A stretch of DNA of 64,000 nucleotides from Actinomycetales bacterium JB111 (GTDB lineage Bacteria > Actinomycetota > Actinomycetes > Actinomycetales > Actinomycetaceae). The notes beneath the pieces were generated by a model that ran no database searches, had not been told where the DNA came from, and saw only the letters and a program-made list of their open reading frames with translations. The stretch is from the NCBI GenBank assembly GCA_900163555.1, contig FUHX01000009.1, positions 49,612 through 113,611 of the forward strand, read 5' to 3'. Each line of letters opens with the position of its first letter. Position 1 is the stretch's first letter. The position numbers were made by a program, and so were the translations under genes. Of this stretch, positions 57,122-64,000 are shown in pieces.

Positions 57122-58837
57122 CTACAGGAACTCGCCCGTGGTGGGCACGTTCTCGACGTATCGGCGGCCGCCCCGGCTCCGGTCCGCGGACGGGCCGGAG
57201 CGCGTGCCGACCTCCTCGGGCGTCCCCTGGTCGGCCGGCTCACCAGCGGCGAGACGTGCCGAGCGGCCGATCGTGCGGATCGAGGTCACCGGCTCCTCGC
57301 CGCCGGTGCCGGAGACGCGGGCCCAGTCGGCGGGCTTGATCGCCGTGCGCAGAGCCTCGTTCTCGGCGAGCTCGGCCTCGAGGCCCGCGATCAGGTGCTC
57401 GGTGCGCAGGCCGCGGCCGCGGCCTGCCACGAGGTCCTGGATCGCCGCCTTCTTCGCCCGGTCGACGATCGACGCGAGCATGGCGCCGGAGGCCAGGTCA
57501 CCGACGTGGAGGACGCGCGTGTCCCCCGTCGCGTACGTGAGCTCCATGATCGCCGTCGAGTCGTCGTCGGCGTACATCTTCGCAACGACGGCGGCACCCA
57601 TCGCGGCCACGGCCGCGGCGGCGTCCCCGTGCGCGGAGATCTCCTCGGCGTGGATCGGCAGGTCCGGCGTGAGGTGCTTGGCGATGATCTCCTCGGCGCC
57701 CGCGGCGTCGGGCCGTCCGATGCGGATCTTCACGTCCAGGCGGCCGGGCCGGAGGATGGCCGGGTCGATCATGTCCTCGCGGTTCGACGCACCGATGATG
57801 ATGACGTTGCCGAGCGCCTCGACGCCGTCGATCTCCGCGAGCAGCTGCGGCACGATCGTCGTCTCGACGTCGGAGGAGACGCCCGACCCGCGCGTGCGGA
57901 ACAGCGCCTCCATCTCGTCGAAGAACACGATGACGGGGACGCCCGTGCGCGCCTTCTCGCGGGCGCGGGAGAAGATCACGCGGATCTGCCGCTCCGTCTC
58001 GCCCACGTAGCGGGTGAGCAGCTCCGGGCCCTTGACGGACAGGAAGTACGAGTGGGCGCGGTCCGCGCCGGACTCGACGGCGGCGGAGCGCGCGAGCGAG
58101 GTCGCGACGGCGCGGGCGACGAGGGTCTTGCCGTTGCCAGGAGGGCCGTACAGCAGCACGCCGCGGGGTGCGCGCAGGCCGTGCTCGGCGTAGAGCTCGG
58201 GGTGCAGGAAGGGCATCTCGACGGCCTCGCGGATGCGCTCGATCTGCGGGCCGAGGCCGCCGATGTCCGAGTACTCCGTGTCCGGGTCCTCCTCGAGCAG
58301 GAGGTCCTCGACCTCGGCGCGCGGCAGCAGCTCGAGCACGAACCCGTTGCGCATGTCGGCGCGCACGAGGTCGCCGATGCGCAGGCGCGCCTCGCGCAGC
58401 ACGCCGCCGACCGTGAGCACCCGCTCGTCGTCCCCCCGTCCCGAGACCAGGACGCGGTGGTCCCCGAGGTGCTCCTTGATGCTGACGACCTCGCCAGTCT
58501 GCTCGAAGTTCGCGGCCTTGATGATGGCGAGCTGGTCGTTGAGGACGACCCGCTGGCCCGGCAGGAGGGCGCCGACCGGGACGACCGTGGAGATGGTCAG
58601 CCGCATGAGGCGGCCGCCCACGAGGGCGTCGGCCAGCCGGTTGACGGGGTCCGTGGACACGATCGTGCCGAACTGGCTCGGGGGCTGGGTGAGTGAGTCG
58701 ACCTGCTCCTGGAGCTCGGCAAGCCGGTTGCGTGCCTTCGCCAGCGACTCGACGAGTCGCTCGTTCTTCGCCGCCAGAGAGATCGCCTGCTGCTCCAGCT
58801 CGCGCGCACGGCCCTCGCCGTACTGGTCCTGAGTCAT
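57122..58837 (-). CDS. arc: ARC/Mpa proteasome-type AAA ATPase
   Basis: 571 residues. An N-terminal coiled coil (residues 8-50: REL...AAKNERLVESLAKARNRL) binds Pup, tandem OB domains follow, and the AAA module has Walker A GPPGNGKTLVARA, Walker B VIVFFDEMEALFRT and the second region ASNREDMIDPAILRPGR. ARC unfolds pupylated proteins. The C-terminus is TTGEFL, where Mpa has the GQYL tail that docks to the 20S proteasome; the Tyr is Phe here. Start ATG 58837 has GGGAG five bases upstream and is preferred over one five codons earlier. Confidence 0.95.
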   Translation of the reverse strand: MTQDQYGEGRARELEQQAISLAAKNERLVESLAKARNRLAELQEQVDSLTQPPSQFGTIVSTDPVNRLADALVGGRLMRLTISTVVPVGALLPGQRVVLNDQLAIIKAANFEQTGEVVSIKEHLGDHRVLVSGRGDDERVLTVGGVLREARLRIGDLVRADMRNGFVLELLPRAEVEDLLLEEDPDTEYSDIGGLGPQIERIREAVEMPFLHPELYAEHGLRAPRGVLLYGPPGNGKTLVARAVATSLARSAAVESGADRAHSYFLSVKGPELLTRYVGETERQIRVIFSRAREKARTGVPVIVFFDEMEALFRTRGSGVSSDVETTIVPQLLAEIDGVEALGNVIIIGASNREDMIDPAILRPGRLDVKIRIGRPDAAGAEEIIAKHLTPDLPIHAEEISAHGDAAAAVAAMGAAVVAKMYADDDSTAIMELTYATGDTRVLHVGDLASGAMLASIVDRAKKAAIQDLVAGRGRGLRTEHLIAGLEAELAENEALRTAIKPADWARVSGTGGEEPVTSIRTIGRSARLAAGEPADQGTPEEVGTRSGPSADRSRGGRRYVENVPTTGEFL

Positions 58838-58903
58838 CTCACTCCCGCCCATGTGTGGAACGACCAGCCTAAGCCGCGAGGCACCCGGGGGCCGGGGTGC
58901 CGG

Positions 58904-60148
58904 TCACGCTTCGGACGGCTCCTCGTCACCTTCCGGTTGCGCGGAGGCCCAGCCCGACTGCTCGATCTCCGCGCGGCGCCGCACGTCGCGGCCGACCCGG
59001 CGGAGCTTCTTCGCCGAGATCGTGCGCTCGCCCTGGCCGAGGGCCGCCGTCCACGGGTCCGTCTCGGACCCCGAGTCCACGCCGACGGGACCAGGGCGGG
59101 AGGAGGGGGTCCCGCTGCCGGGCGCGTCGCCGGGCGCGGTGGCAGCGGTCGCGACGCCCGGGCCCGTCGCGTCCGCGCTCGCCGCAGGCGCGCTCGTCGC
59201 GGCCGCGACCTCCGAGCCGCTCGCGGCCTCCGCCCCGGTCGCGGTCGTGTCCGTGCCGAGCGGGCCGGCGCCCTTCGCGGGGCGACGCGTGCGCTGGGGC
59301 GGCGTGCTGCCGGGCGCGAGGGCGCGCGCCGTGACGAGGAACCCGGTGTGGGCGACCATCCGGTGGTCGGGGCGCACCGCAAGGCCCTCGACGTGCCACC
59401 CCCGCACCATCGACTCCCACGGCTGCGGCTCCGTGAACCGGCCGGACGCGCGCAGTTCCTCGACGGTCCGGCTCAGCTGCGTGGTGGTCGCGACGTACGC
59501 GAGGATCACGCCGCCCGGGGCGAGCGCGTGGGCGGCGGCGGACACGTTCTCCCAGGGCGCGAGCATGTCGAGGACGACGCGGTCGACCGTCCCAGGCCCG
59601 GCCGCCAGCAGCACGTCCGAGACGTCGCCGATCGACACGGTCCACGCCGGGTGCCGGCCGCCGAACCACGAGTCGACGTTCGCCTCCGCGATCTCCGCGA
59701 ACTCCTCCCGGCGTTCGACCGAGTGCAGCGAGCCGGACTCGCCGACGGCGGCCAGCAGCGACATCGTCAGCGCGCCGGACCCGACGCCCGCCTCGACGAC
59801 CCGCGCGCCGGGGAAGATGTCCGCCATCTGCACGATCTGGCCCGAGTCCTTCGGGTAGATCACGGCGGCGCCGCGCGGCATCGACATGACGTAGTCCGGC
59901 TGCAGCGGGCGCAGTGCGAGGAGGTCGTGACCGGTCGGCGTCTGGAGGACGGTGCCCTCCGGCCTGCCGATGAGGTCGGTGTGCCGGAAGGCCCCGCGCT
60001 GGGACTGGAAGTACCCGTCGAAGGTCAGCAGCACCGTGTGATGGCGGCCCTTGATGTCCGTGATCTGCACGCGCTCGCCCGCGCGGAAGGGGCCGCGGCG
60101 GCGGTCGGGTCCGGTCGGGTGGTCCTCGGCGGGGCTCTGCGTGGTCAC
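58904..60148 (-). CDS. trmI: tRNA (adenine-58-N1)-methyltransferase
   Basis: 414 residues, of which the first ~285 form the TrmI enzyme: an N-terminal beta-barrel (GERVQITDIKGRHHTVLLTF), PKDSGQIVQMADIFPGARVV, the SAM motif EAGVGSGALTMSLL and DRVVLDMLAPWE. It methylates A58 in the tRNA T-loop. A low-complexity insertion rich in Ala, Gly, Thr and Ser (about 290-365) precedes a conserved end ISAKKLRRVGRDVRRRAEIE. Gene neighbour of arc in most actinobacteria. The GTG at 60148 lies eight bases from TAGACT. Confidence 0.92.
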   Translation of the reverse strand: MTTQSPAEDHPTGPDRRRGPFRAGERVQITDIKGRHHTVLLTFDGYFQSQRGAFRHTDLIGRPEGTVLQTPTGHDLLALRPLQPDYVMSMPRGAAVIYPKDSGQIVQMADIFPGARVVEAGVGSGALTMSLLAAVGESGSLHSVERREEFAEIAEANVDSWFGGRHPAWTVSIGDVSDVLLAAGPGTVDRVVLDMLAPWENVSAAAHALAPGGVILAYVATTTQLSRTVEELRASGRFTEPQPWESMVRGWHVEGLAVRPDHRMVAHTGFLVTARALAPGSTPPQRTRRPAKGAGPLGTDTTATGAEAASGSEVAAATSAPAASADATGPGVATAATAPGDAPGSGTPSSRPGPVGVDSGSETDPWTAALGQGERTISAKKLRRVGRDVRRRAEIEQSGWASAQPEGDEEPSEA

Positions 60149-60156
60149 GGGCCGCG

Positions 60157-60162
60157 AGTCTA
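60157..60162 (-). promoter_or_regulatory. Predicted -10 hexamer, leaderless trmI promoter
   Basis: TAGACT on the minus strand, eight bases before the GTG at 60148. Confidence 0.45.
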
Positions 60163-60310
60163 CGTGGGAGCCCGGTACGGCCCGCCCCGGTCGGCGTTCC
60201 GCCCGGGCGAGCGTCATACGGCCGTGCGACGCGCCCACGCCTCGGCGACCGACCCGCGCCTCTACAACCGGCACTCACCCAGGCGACCGTCAGGAACGGG
60301 CCGGACGCGC

Positions 60311-61063
60311 CTAGGTCCCGTCCCGACGTCGGGCGCCGCGGATCGCCCGCGCGTCCTTGAGGGCCTGGCTGCCGCCGGACCAGAGCGTGGCGCTCACGGT
60401 GGCCGCCCCGACCACGACGACGAGCCCAGGGAGCCCGCCGCGGTCGACGTAGAGCCAGATCGCGGCCGCACCGATCGCGAGGGCGAGGAGGCGGCCGAGG
60501 ACGCCGAGCGCGCGCAGGCCGGCCAACGGCCTGCCGGTCAGGCCCTCGGCGATCTCGAGCCAGAGGCGGCCGCCGTCGAGCGGCAGCGCCGGGAGGATGT
60601 TGCTGATCGCGAGCACGAGGTTGAGCACCGCCCCGACGCCGACGGCCGTGTCCGCGATCCCGCCCGGCTCCACATACGGCCGGGCGGCGAGGAGGAGGCC
60701 GGCGAGGGCCGCGTTAGCGACCGGGCCGGCGGCGGTGATGGCCGCCGCGGACCACGGGCCGCGCTCGCGCGTGTCGAAGGTGGTGTGGCCGCCGACGAAG
60801 GTGAGGACGAACTCCCGCGGACGCATGCGCAGCGCGTACCCGACCAGACCGTGGGCCAGCTCGTGGACGAGGACCGCGACCGTGACGACACCCGCGGCGA
60901 CGAGACCCATGAGCCAGCCGGCGGCGTCGGGGCGCTCGAGGATCGCCCCGTAGACGACGGCGACGAGGACGACGAGCGCCACCCAGCTGCCCGTGAGGAC
61001 CACGGGGGCGCCCGCGATCCTCGCGATCACGAGGCCGGGCGTCCGTCGGCGGTCTGCATCCAC
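60311..61063 (-). CDS. M50-family (site-2-type) membrane metalloprotease
   Basis: 250 residues with about six membrane helices. The zinc site is VLVHELAHGLVGYALR, and the second metal motif is NILPALPLDGGRLW. These define M50 intramembrane proteases such as Rip3/SpoIVFB. Compared with larger site-2 proteases it has no PDZ or CBS domain. Substrate unknown; anti-sigma factors are typical. The GTG start at 61063 is the only reasonable one. Confidence 0.88.
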   Translation of the reverse strand: MDADRRRTPGLVIARIAGAPVVLTGSWVALVVLVAVVYGAILERPDAAGWLMGLVAAGVVTVAVLVHELAHGLVGYALRMRPREFVLTFVGGHTTFDTRERGPWSAAAITAAGPVANAALAGLLLAARPYVEPGGIADTAVGVGAVLNLVLAISNILPALPLDGGRLWLEIAEGLTGRPLAGLRALGVLGRLLALAIGAAAIWLYVDRGGLPGLVVVVGAATVSATLWSGGSQALKDARAIRGARRRDGT

Positions 61064-61132
61064 CGGCCAAGCCCATCACACCCGTGTCCACAGCGGGGCC
61101 GCCGCCCGTCGGGCGACGTGGGTGGGCGCCGA

Positions 61133-61138
61133 TATCGT
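61133..61138 (+). promoter_or_regulatory. Predicted -10 hexamer, leaderless RecB-like gene
   Basis: TATCGT, seven bases before the ATG at 61146. Confidence 0.5.
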
Positions 61139-61145
61139 CGGGGGC

Positions 61146-61994
61146 ATGAGCACCTCACGCGCGTCCTCCGGCGGAAAGTTCCGGGCGGCGCTCTCCCCGT
61201 CACGGGCGAAGGACTTCGACCAGTGCCCGCTGATGTTCCGTCTCAAGGTCGTGGACCGGCTCCCGGAGCCCCCGTCGCAGGCCGCCACCCGTGGCACGGT
61301 GGTCCACTCCGTCCTCGAGCGGCTCTTCGACCGGCCCGCGGCCGAGCGGACCGAGTCCGCCGCGCTCGAGCTCGTCGACCCCGCGTGGGACGACGTCCGG
61401 TCCGGCGACCCGCGGCTCGAGAACCTGTTCACCTCGGCGGAGGACGCGGAGCTGTGGATGGACCAGGTGCGCGCGCTCGTCTCGCAGTACTTCCGGATGG
61501 AGAACCCCCGCCGGCTGGAGCCGAGGGGGCGCGAGCTGCACGTCGAGGCCGAGCTCGGCTCGGGGGTGCTCGTGCGCGGCATCGTCGACCGGCTCGACGA
61601 GGCCCCCACCGGGGCCACCCGGGTCGTCGACTACAAGACGGGCAAGTCCCCCGCCGCCCGGTTCGCGCACGAGGCGACGTTCCAGCTCATGTTCTACGGA
61701 CTCGTGCTGTGGCGGTCGACCGGGGTCGCGCCCAGCCGGCTGCAGATCGTCTATCTGGCCGACGGGCGCACCCTCACGGTCGACCCGTCCGAGGAGGACC
61801 TGCTCGCCGCGGAGGCACGGATCGAACAGATCTGGGGTCGCATCGAGGAGGCCGCGCACTCCGGCGTGTTCGCGCCGAAGAAGTCGAAGCTGTGCCCGTG
61901 GTGCTCGTTCCAGGACCTGTGCCCCGAGTTCGGCGGCACGCCCCCCGAGATGCCCGAGGCCGGGGTCAAGCGGCTGCTGACCGTGCGGGCGTGA
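61146..61994 (+). CDS. RecB-family exonuclease (PD-(D/E)XK, 4Fe-4S)
   Basis: 282 residues. The nuclease core is LVRGIVDRLDE ... RVVDYKTGK (catalytic Asp, Asp, Lys) with QLMFYGLVLW. One cysteine in KDFDQCPLMFR and three in KLCPWCSFQDLC form the Fe-S staple of AddB/Cas4-type nucleases. It lacks any helicase domain, so it is the stand-alone RecB-like nuclease common in actinobacteria near the pupylation genes. No cas genes are near, so Cas4 is unlikely. The role, probably in DNA repair, is inferred. Confidence 0.87.
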   Translation: MSTSRASSGGKFRAALSPSRAKDFDQCPLMFRLKVVDRLPEPPSQAATRGTVVHSVLERLFDRPAAERTESAALELVDPAWDDVRSGDPRLENLFTSAEDAELWMDQVRALVSQYFRMENPRRLEPRGRELHVEAELGSGVLVRGIVDRLDEAPTGATRVVDYKTGKSPAARFAHEATFQLMFYGLVLWRSTGVAPSRLQIVYLADGRTLTVDPSEEDLLAAEARIEQIWGRIEEAAHSGVFAPKKSKLCPWCSFQDLCPEFGGTPPEMPEAGVKRLLTVRA

Positions 61995-62104
61995 CCGGGA
62001 CGGTTGACGGCCGGCCCCGGCGGGCGTGACCACGACCGTCGACGGCGGGACCCGGAGGGCGAACCGTCCTCGGACGGCACGCCCGACCGGGCCGGCACGT
62101 CGGG

Positions 62105-62788
62105 TCAGGCGGCGATGAGGTCCACCGGGCGTCCCTCGGCGATCTGGACGATCGTCTCGAGGGTGACGTCCGCGAGCGAGGACACCCGGGAGAGCCCGGG
62201 CGCCTCCGGGATCTGAGCCATGTGCGGAACCGCGAGGCACCGCGCGCCCGAGGCGCGCGCGGCCTGCAGCCCGTTCGGCGAGTCCTCGATCGCCACGCAC
62301 TTCTCGATGTCGACGCCGAGCAGCCGCGCCGCCAGGAGGTAGCCCTCCGGGTCCGGCTTCCCGCGCGCGACCCGGTCGCCCGGGACGACGACGTCGAAGC
62401 CGCCCGCGTCCCGCGCGATCTCCTCCGCGAAGGAGGCGTACGAGGCGGTCACGAGCGCGATGGGGACGCCCGCCGTGCGCAGCTCGTCGAGCAGCTCGTA
62501 CGCACCGGGCCGGCGCTCGACGCCCGCCTCGTGCACGTGACCGACCACGCGGCGGACGAGCTCCGCGAGGAACTCCTCGGGGTCGGCGTCGATCGTGGCG
62601 GTCTCGATCATGTAGACGGCGGCATCGACGAGGTTCATGCCGACCATGCCGGACGACATGTCGTCGTCCCAGTAGCCACCCTTCTCGCGGACGATGTCCG
62701 CCTGGTGGATGAACCAGATCGGTTCGGAGTCGATGATGGTGCCGTCCATGTCCCAGAGGACGGCCTGCGGAAGATCGGCTCTAGTCAC
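62105..62788 (-). CDS. HAD-superfamily phosphatase/phosphoglucomutase-like hydrolase
   Basis: 227 residues. Motif I is VLWDMDGTIIDSEPIWF (nucleophile Asp near residue 13), motif II is PIALVTASYASF, and motif III/IV is KPDPEGYLLAARLLGVD with CVAIEDSPNGLQAARASG. The cap is helical (subclass I), as in beta-phosphoglucomutases and phosphoglycolate phosphatases. The substrate is not predictable. GTG at 62788 is preferred to an ATG four codons upstream because TATGGT sits seven bases before it and covers that ATG. Confidence 0.87.
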   Translation of the reverse strand: MTRADLPQAVLWDMDGTIIDSEPIWFIHQADIVREKGGYWDDDMSSGMVGMNLVDAAVYMIETATIDADPEEFLAELVRRVVGHVHEAGVERRPGAYELLDELRTAGVPIALVTASYASFAEEIARDAGGFDVVVPGDRVARGKPDPEGYLLAARLLGVDIEKCVAIEDSPNGLQAARASGARCLAVPHMAQIPEAPGLSRVSSLADVTLETIVQIAEGRPVDLIAA

Positions 62789-62795
62789 GTCTCGC

Positions 62796-62801
62796 ACCAT
62801 A
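62796..62801 (-). promoter_or_regulatory. Predicted -10 hexamer, leaderless HAD gene
   Basis: TATGGT on the minus strand, seven bases before the GTG at 62788. Confidence 0.5.
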
Positions 62802-62865
62802 TCCGTCCGCTGCAGCCCTGAGCGAACCCGTCTCTTCGTACCCCGGCGGCGCCCGGTGGGCGCCT

Positions 62866-62871
62866 TACGCT
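62866..62871 (+). promoter_or_regulatory. Predicted -10 hexamer, leaderless PAC2 gene
   Basis: TACGCT, six bases before the ATG at 62878; no Shine-Dalgarno. Confidence 0.55.
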
Positions 62872-62877
62872 GGGCCC

Positions 62878-63810
62878 ATGCAGGACGAGAACACGCCAAC
62901 CCCGGCCGAGTCGCCTGACGGCCACAGCCCGGACGACCTCGCCCCGACGAGTGCCCGGGGACTGGTGGCACTCGCCGCGTTCGACGGCTGGAACGACGCC
63001 GGAGGCGCCGCGACGGCGGCGCTGCAGTTCATCGCCGAGGACTGGGAGTCCGAGGTCCTCTACTCCCTCGACCCCGAGGAGTTCCACGACCTGCAGGTCA
63101 ACCGACCGCGGGTCGAGCGGGGCCCTGACGGGGAGCGCCGCCTGACGTTCCCCACAACCACCGTGACACGGGTCACCTCCCCCGACGGCGACACGCTCGT
63201 CCTCGTCCAGGGCGTCGAGCCGTCGGTGCGCTGGACCAAGTACTGCGGGGAGATCCTCCAGGCCCTGCTCGACGCCGGCGTGGAGACGCTGATCTCCGTC
63301 GGCGCCCTGCTCGCCGACGTGCCCCACACCCGCCCGATCCCTGTCTCCTCCTCGTCCGAGGACCCGGCGGTGCAGGAGGCGCTCGGCGTGCAGGCGACGG
63401 ACTACGAGGGACCGACCGGGATCGTCGGCGTGCTGACGACCCTCGGCCAGGACCGGGGGCTCGACACCCTCGGCATGTGGGCCGCGGTCCCGCACTACGT
63501 GGCGCAGCCGCCGTCGCCGAAGGCCACGCTCGCCCTCATCGTCGCGCTCGAGGACCTCACCGGCTTCGCCCTGCCCACCCGGGACCTGGCGGAGGACTCC
63601 GAGGCCTGGCAGCGCGCGGTGGACGAGCTCGCGAACGAGGACTCCGACGTCGCGGAGTACGTCGAGATGCTCGAGAACTCCAAGGACACGGCCGAGCTGC
63701 CCGAGGCGAGCGGCGAGGCCATCGCCCGGGAGTTCGAGCGCTACCTGCGCCGGCGCGACGACGGCAACCCGCCCAAGGGGTCGGGGAACGTGCCGCCGGG
63801 GAGCCGGTAG
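62878..63810 (+). CDS. PAC2-family protein
   Basis: 310 residues. It has LVALAAFDGWNDAGGAATAA near residue 29, LVLVQGVEPSVRWTKYCGEI, TLISVGALLADVPHTRPIPV and GMWAAVPHYVAQPPSPKATL, all typical of actinobacterial PAC2 proteins. The family is related to archaeal and eukaryotic proteasome-assembly chaperones, but the bacterial members have no proven role. Its place near the arc-dop-pup-pafA locus is common in this order. A Lys/Gly/Pro tail ends the protein. About 130 bases without recognisable features follow. Confidence 0.88.
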   Translation: MQDENTPTPAESPDGHSPDDLAPTSARGLVALAAFDGWNDAGGAATAALQFIAEDWESEVLYSLDPEEFHDLQVNRPRVERGPDGERRLTFPTTTVTRVTSPDGDTLVLVQGVEPSVRWTKYCGEILQALLDAGVETLISVGALLADVPHTRPIPVSSSSEDPAVQEALGVQATDYEGPTGIVGVLTTLGQDRGLDTLGMWAAVPHYVAQPPSPKATLALIVALEDLTGFALPTRDLAEDSEAWQRAVDELANEDSDVAEYVEMLENSKDTAELPEASGEAIAREFERYLRRRDDGNPPKGSGNVPPGSR

Positions 63811-63940
63811 GCGCACGTCCCGGGGGCGGGCCGGGACCGACGCAGCGAGCCCGCCTGGACCGGCGCAGCGGGCGGGCCCGCTCGGGCTCAGGGGGCAGGT
63901 CCGGCCCGGCTCCGGTGGCCGGTCGCGACCGTCCCGGCCT

Positions 63941-64000
63941 CTAGGTGTACTCGGCCGTCAGGTTGGTGACAGTCGGCTGATCGGTGGCTGGCCGCCGATT
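63941..64000 (-). CDS. C-terminal end of a leftward reading frame (possible transposase)
   Basis: The last 20 codons up to the window edge read NRRPATDQPTVTNLTAEYT then TAG. The composition resembles the tails of IS481-type transposases, which often end in a Pro/Thr/Asn-rich segment, but 19 residues are too few to assign. The rest of the gene is outside the window. Confidence 0.3.
   Translation of the reverse strand, partial: NRRPATDQPTVTNLTAEYT

Noticed and set aside
52829..58837. Search for prcA/prcB within the pupylation locus
   Set aside because: All bases are accounted for by FKBP, pafA, pup, dop and arc; no N-terminal-threonine hydrolase frame exists on either strand.

Overview
The window looks like ordinary chromosome from a high-GC actinobacterium of the order Micrococcales (Cellulomonas/Georgenia/Beutenbergia-like). 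Evidence: roughly 73% GC, strong GC3 bias, many GTG starts, whiA, Pup ligase and depupylase genes, an ARC ATPase, an actinobacterial hisF-hisI-trpE-trpC-trpB-trpA-lgt order, and a PdtaR-type ANTAR regulator. The genus assignment is inference from gene content and order.

Layout. 0-8.6 kb: a leftward block with whiA (cut by the window edge), yvcK, rapZ, uvrC, an OsmC-like protein without cysteine, and uvrA. 8.8-15.2 kb: the lower beta-ketoadipate pathway in two facing clusters, pcaI-pcaJ-pcaF rightward and pcaB-pcaL leftward, with two paralogous lipoproteins between them. 15.3-18.6 kb: a terC gene behind a manganese (yybP-ykoY) riboswitch, then uvrB, so uvrA, uvrB and uvrC all lie within 16 kb. 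18.6-24.6 kb: five more predicted lipoproteins (four in two paralogous pairs), coaE fused to a GrpB domain, and a small unknown gene. 24.8-38.5 kb: pcp, rpsA, a tail-anchored membrane protein, a methyltransferase, polA, a GPH-type transporter, a hotdog thioesterase, pdtaR, an ornithine cyclodeaminase homologue, tRNA-Leu(CAA), pyk and gltD. 38.5-52.1 kb: gltB, then lgt-trpA-trpB-trpC-two small membrane proteins-trpE-hisI, a TIGR03085-type gene and hisF. 52.1-63.8 kb: a P-loop kinase, then the pupylation locus (FKBP lipoprotein, pafA, pup, dop, arc, trmI), a site-2-type M50 protease, a RecB-like nuclease, a HAD hydrolase and a PAC2 protein. The last 60 bases hold the end of another leftward reading frame.

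How it works together. The uvr genes supply nucleotide excision repair, and uvrA carries a near-perfect LexA box. The pca genes convert 3-carboxymuconate to succinyl-CoA and acetyl-CoA. The his/trp/glt genes form an amino-acid biosynthesis block with short overlaps showing translational coupling. Pup, PafA, Dop and ARC form a protein-tagging system, but the 20S proteasome genes prcBA are absent from the position where mycobacteria carry them, and ARC ends in GEFL instead of GQYL.

The most notable sequence-level signals are: the TerC riboswitch, whose switching stem and ribosome-binding-site sequestration can be read directly; a recurring (T/C)AnnnT hexamer 6-8 nt upstream of at least 18 start codons that lack a Shine-Dalgarno sequence, implying widespread leaderless transcription; pupylation genes without a local proteasome; three separate pairs of duplicated lipoproteins; and a roughly 300-nt gltB leader that stays open in frame with gltB. 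I saw no CRISPR array, no complete insertion sequence and no clearly new multi-gene system.
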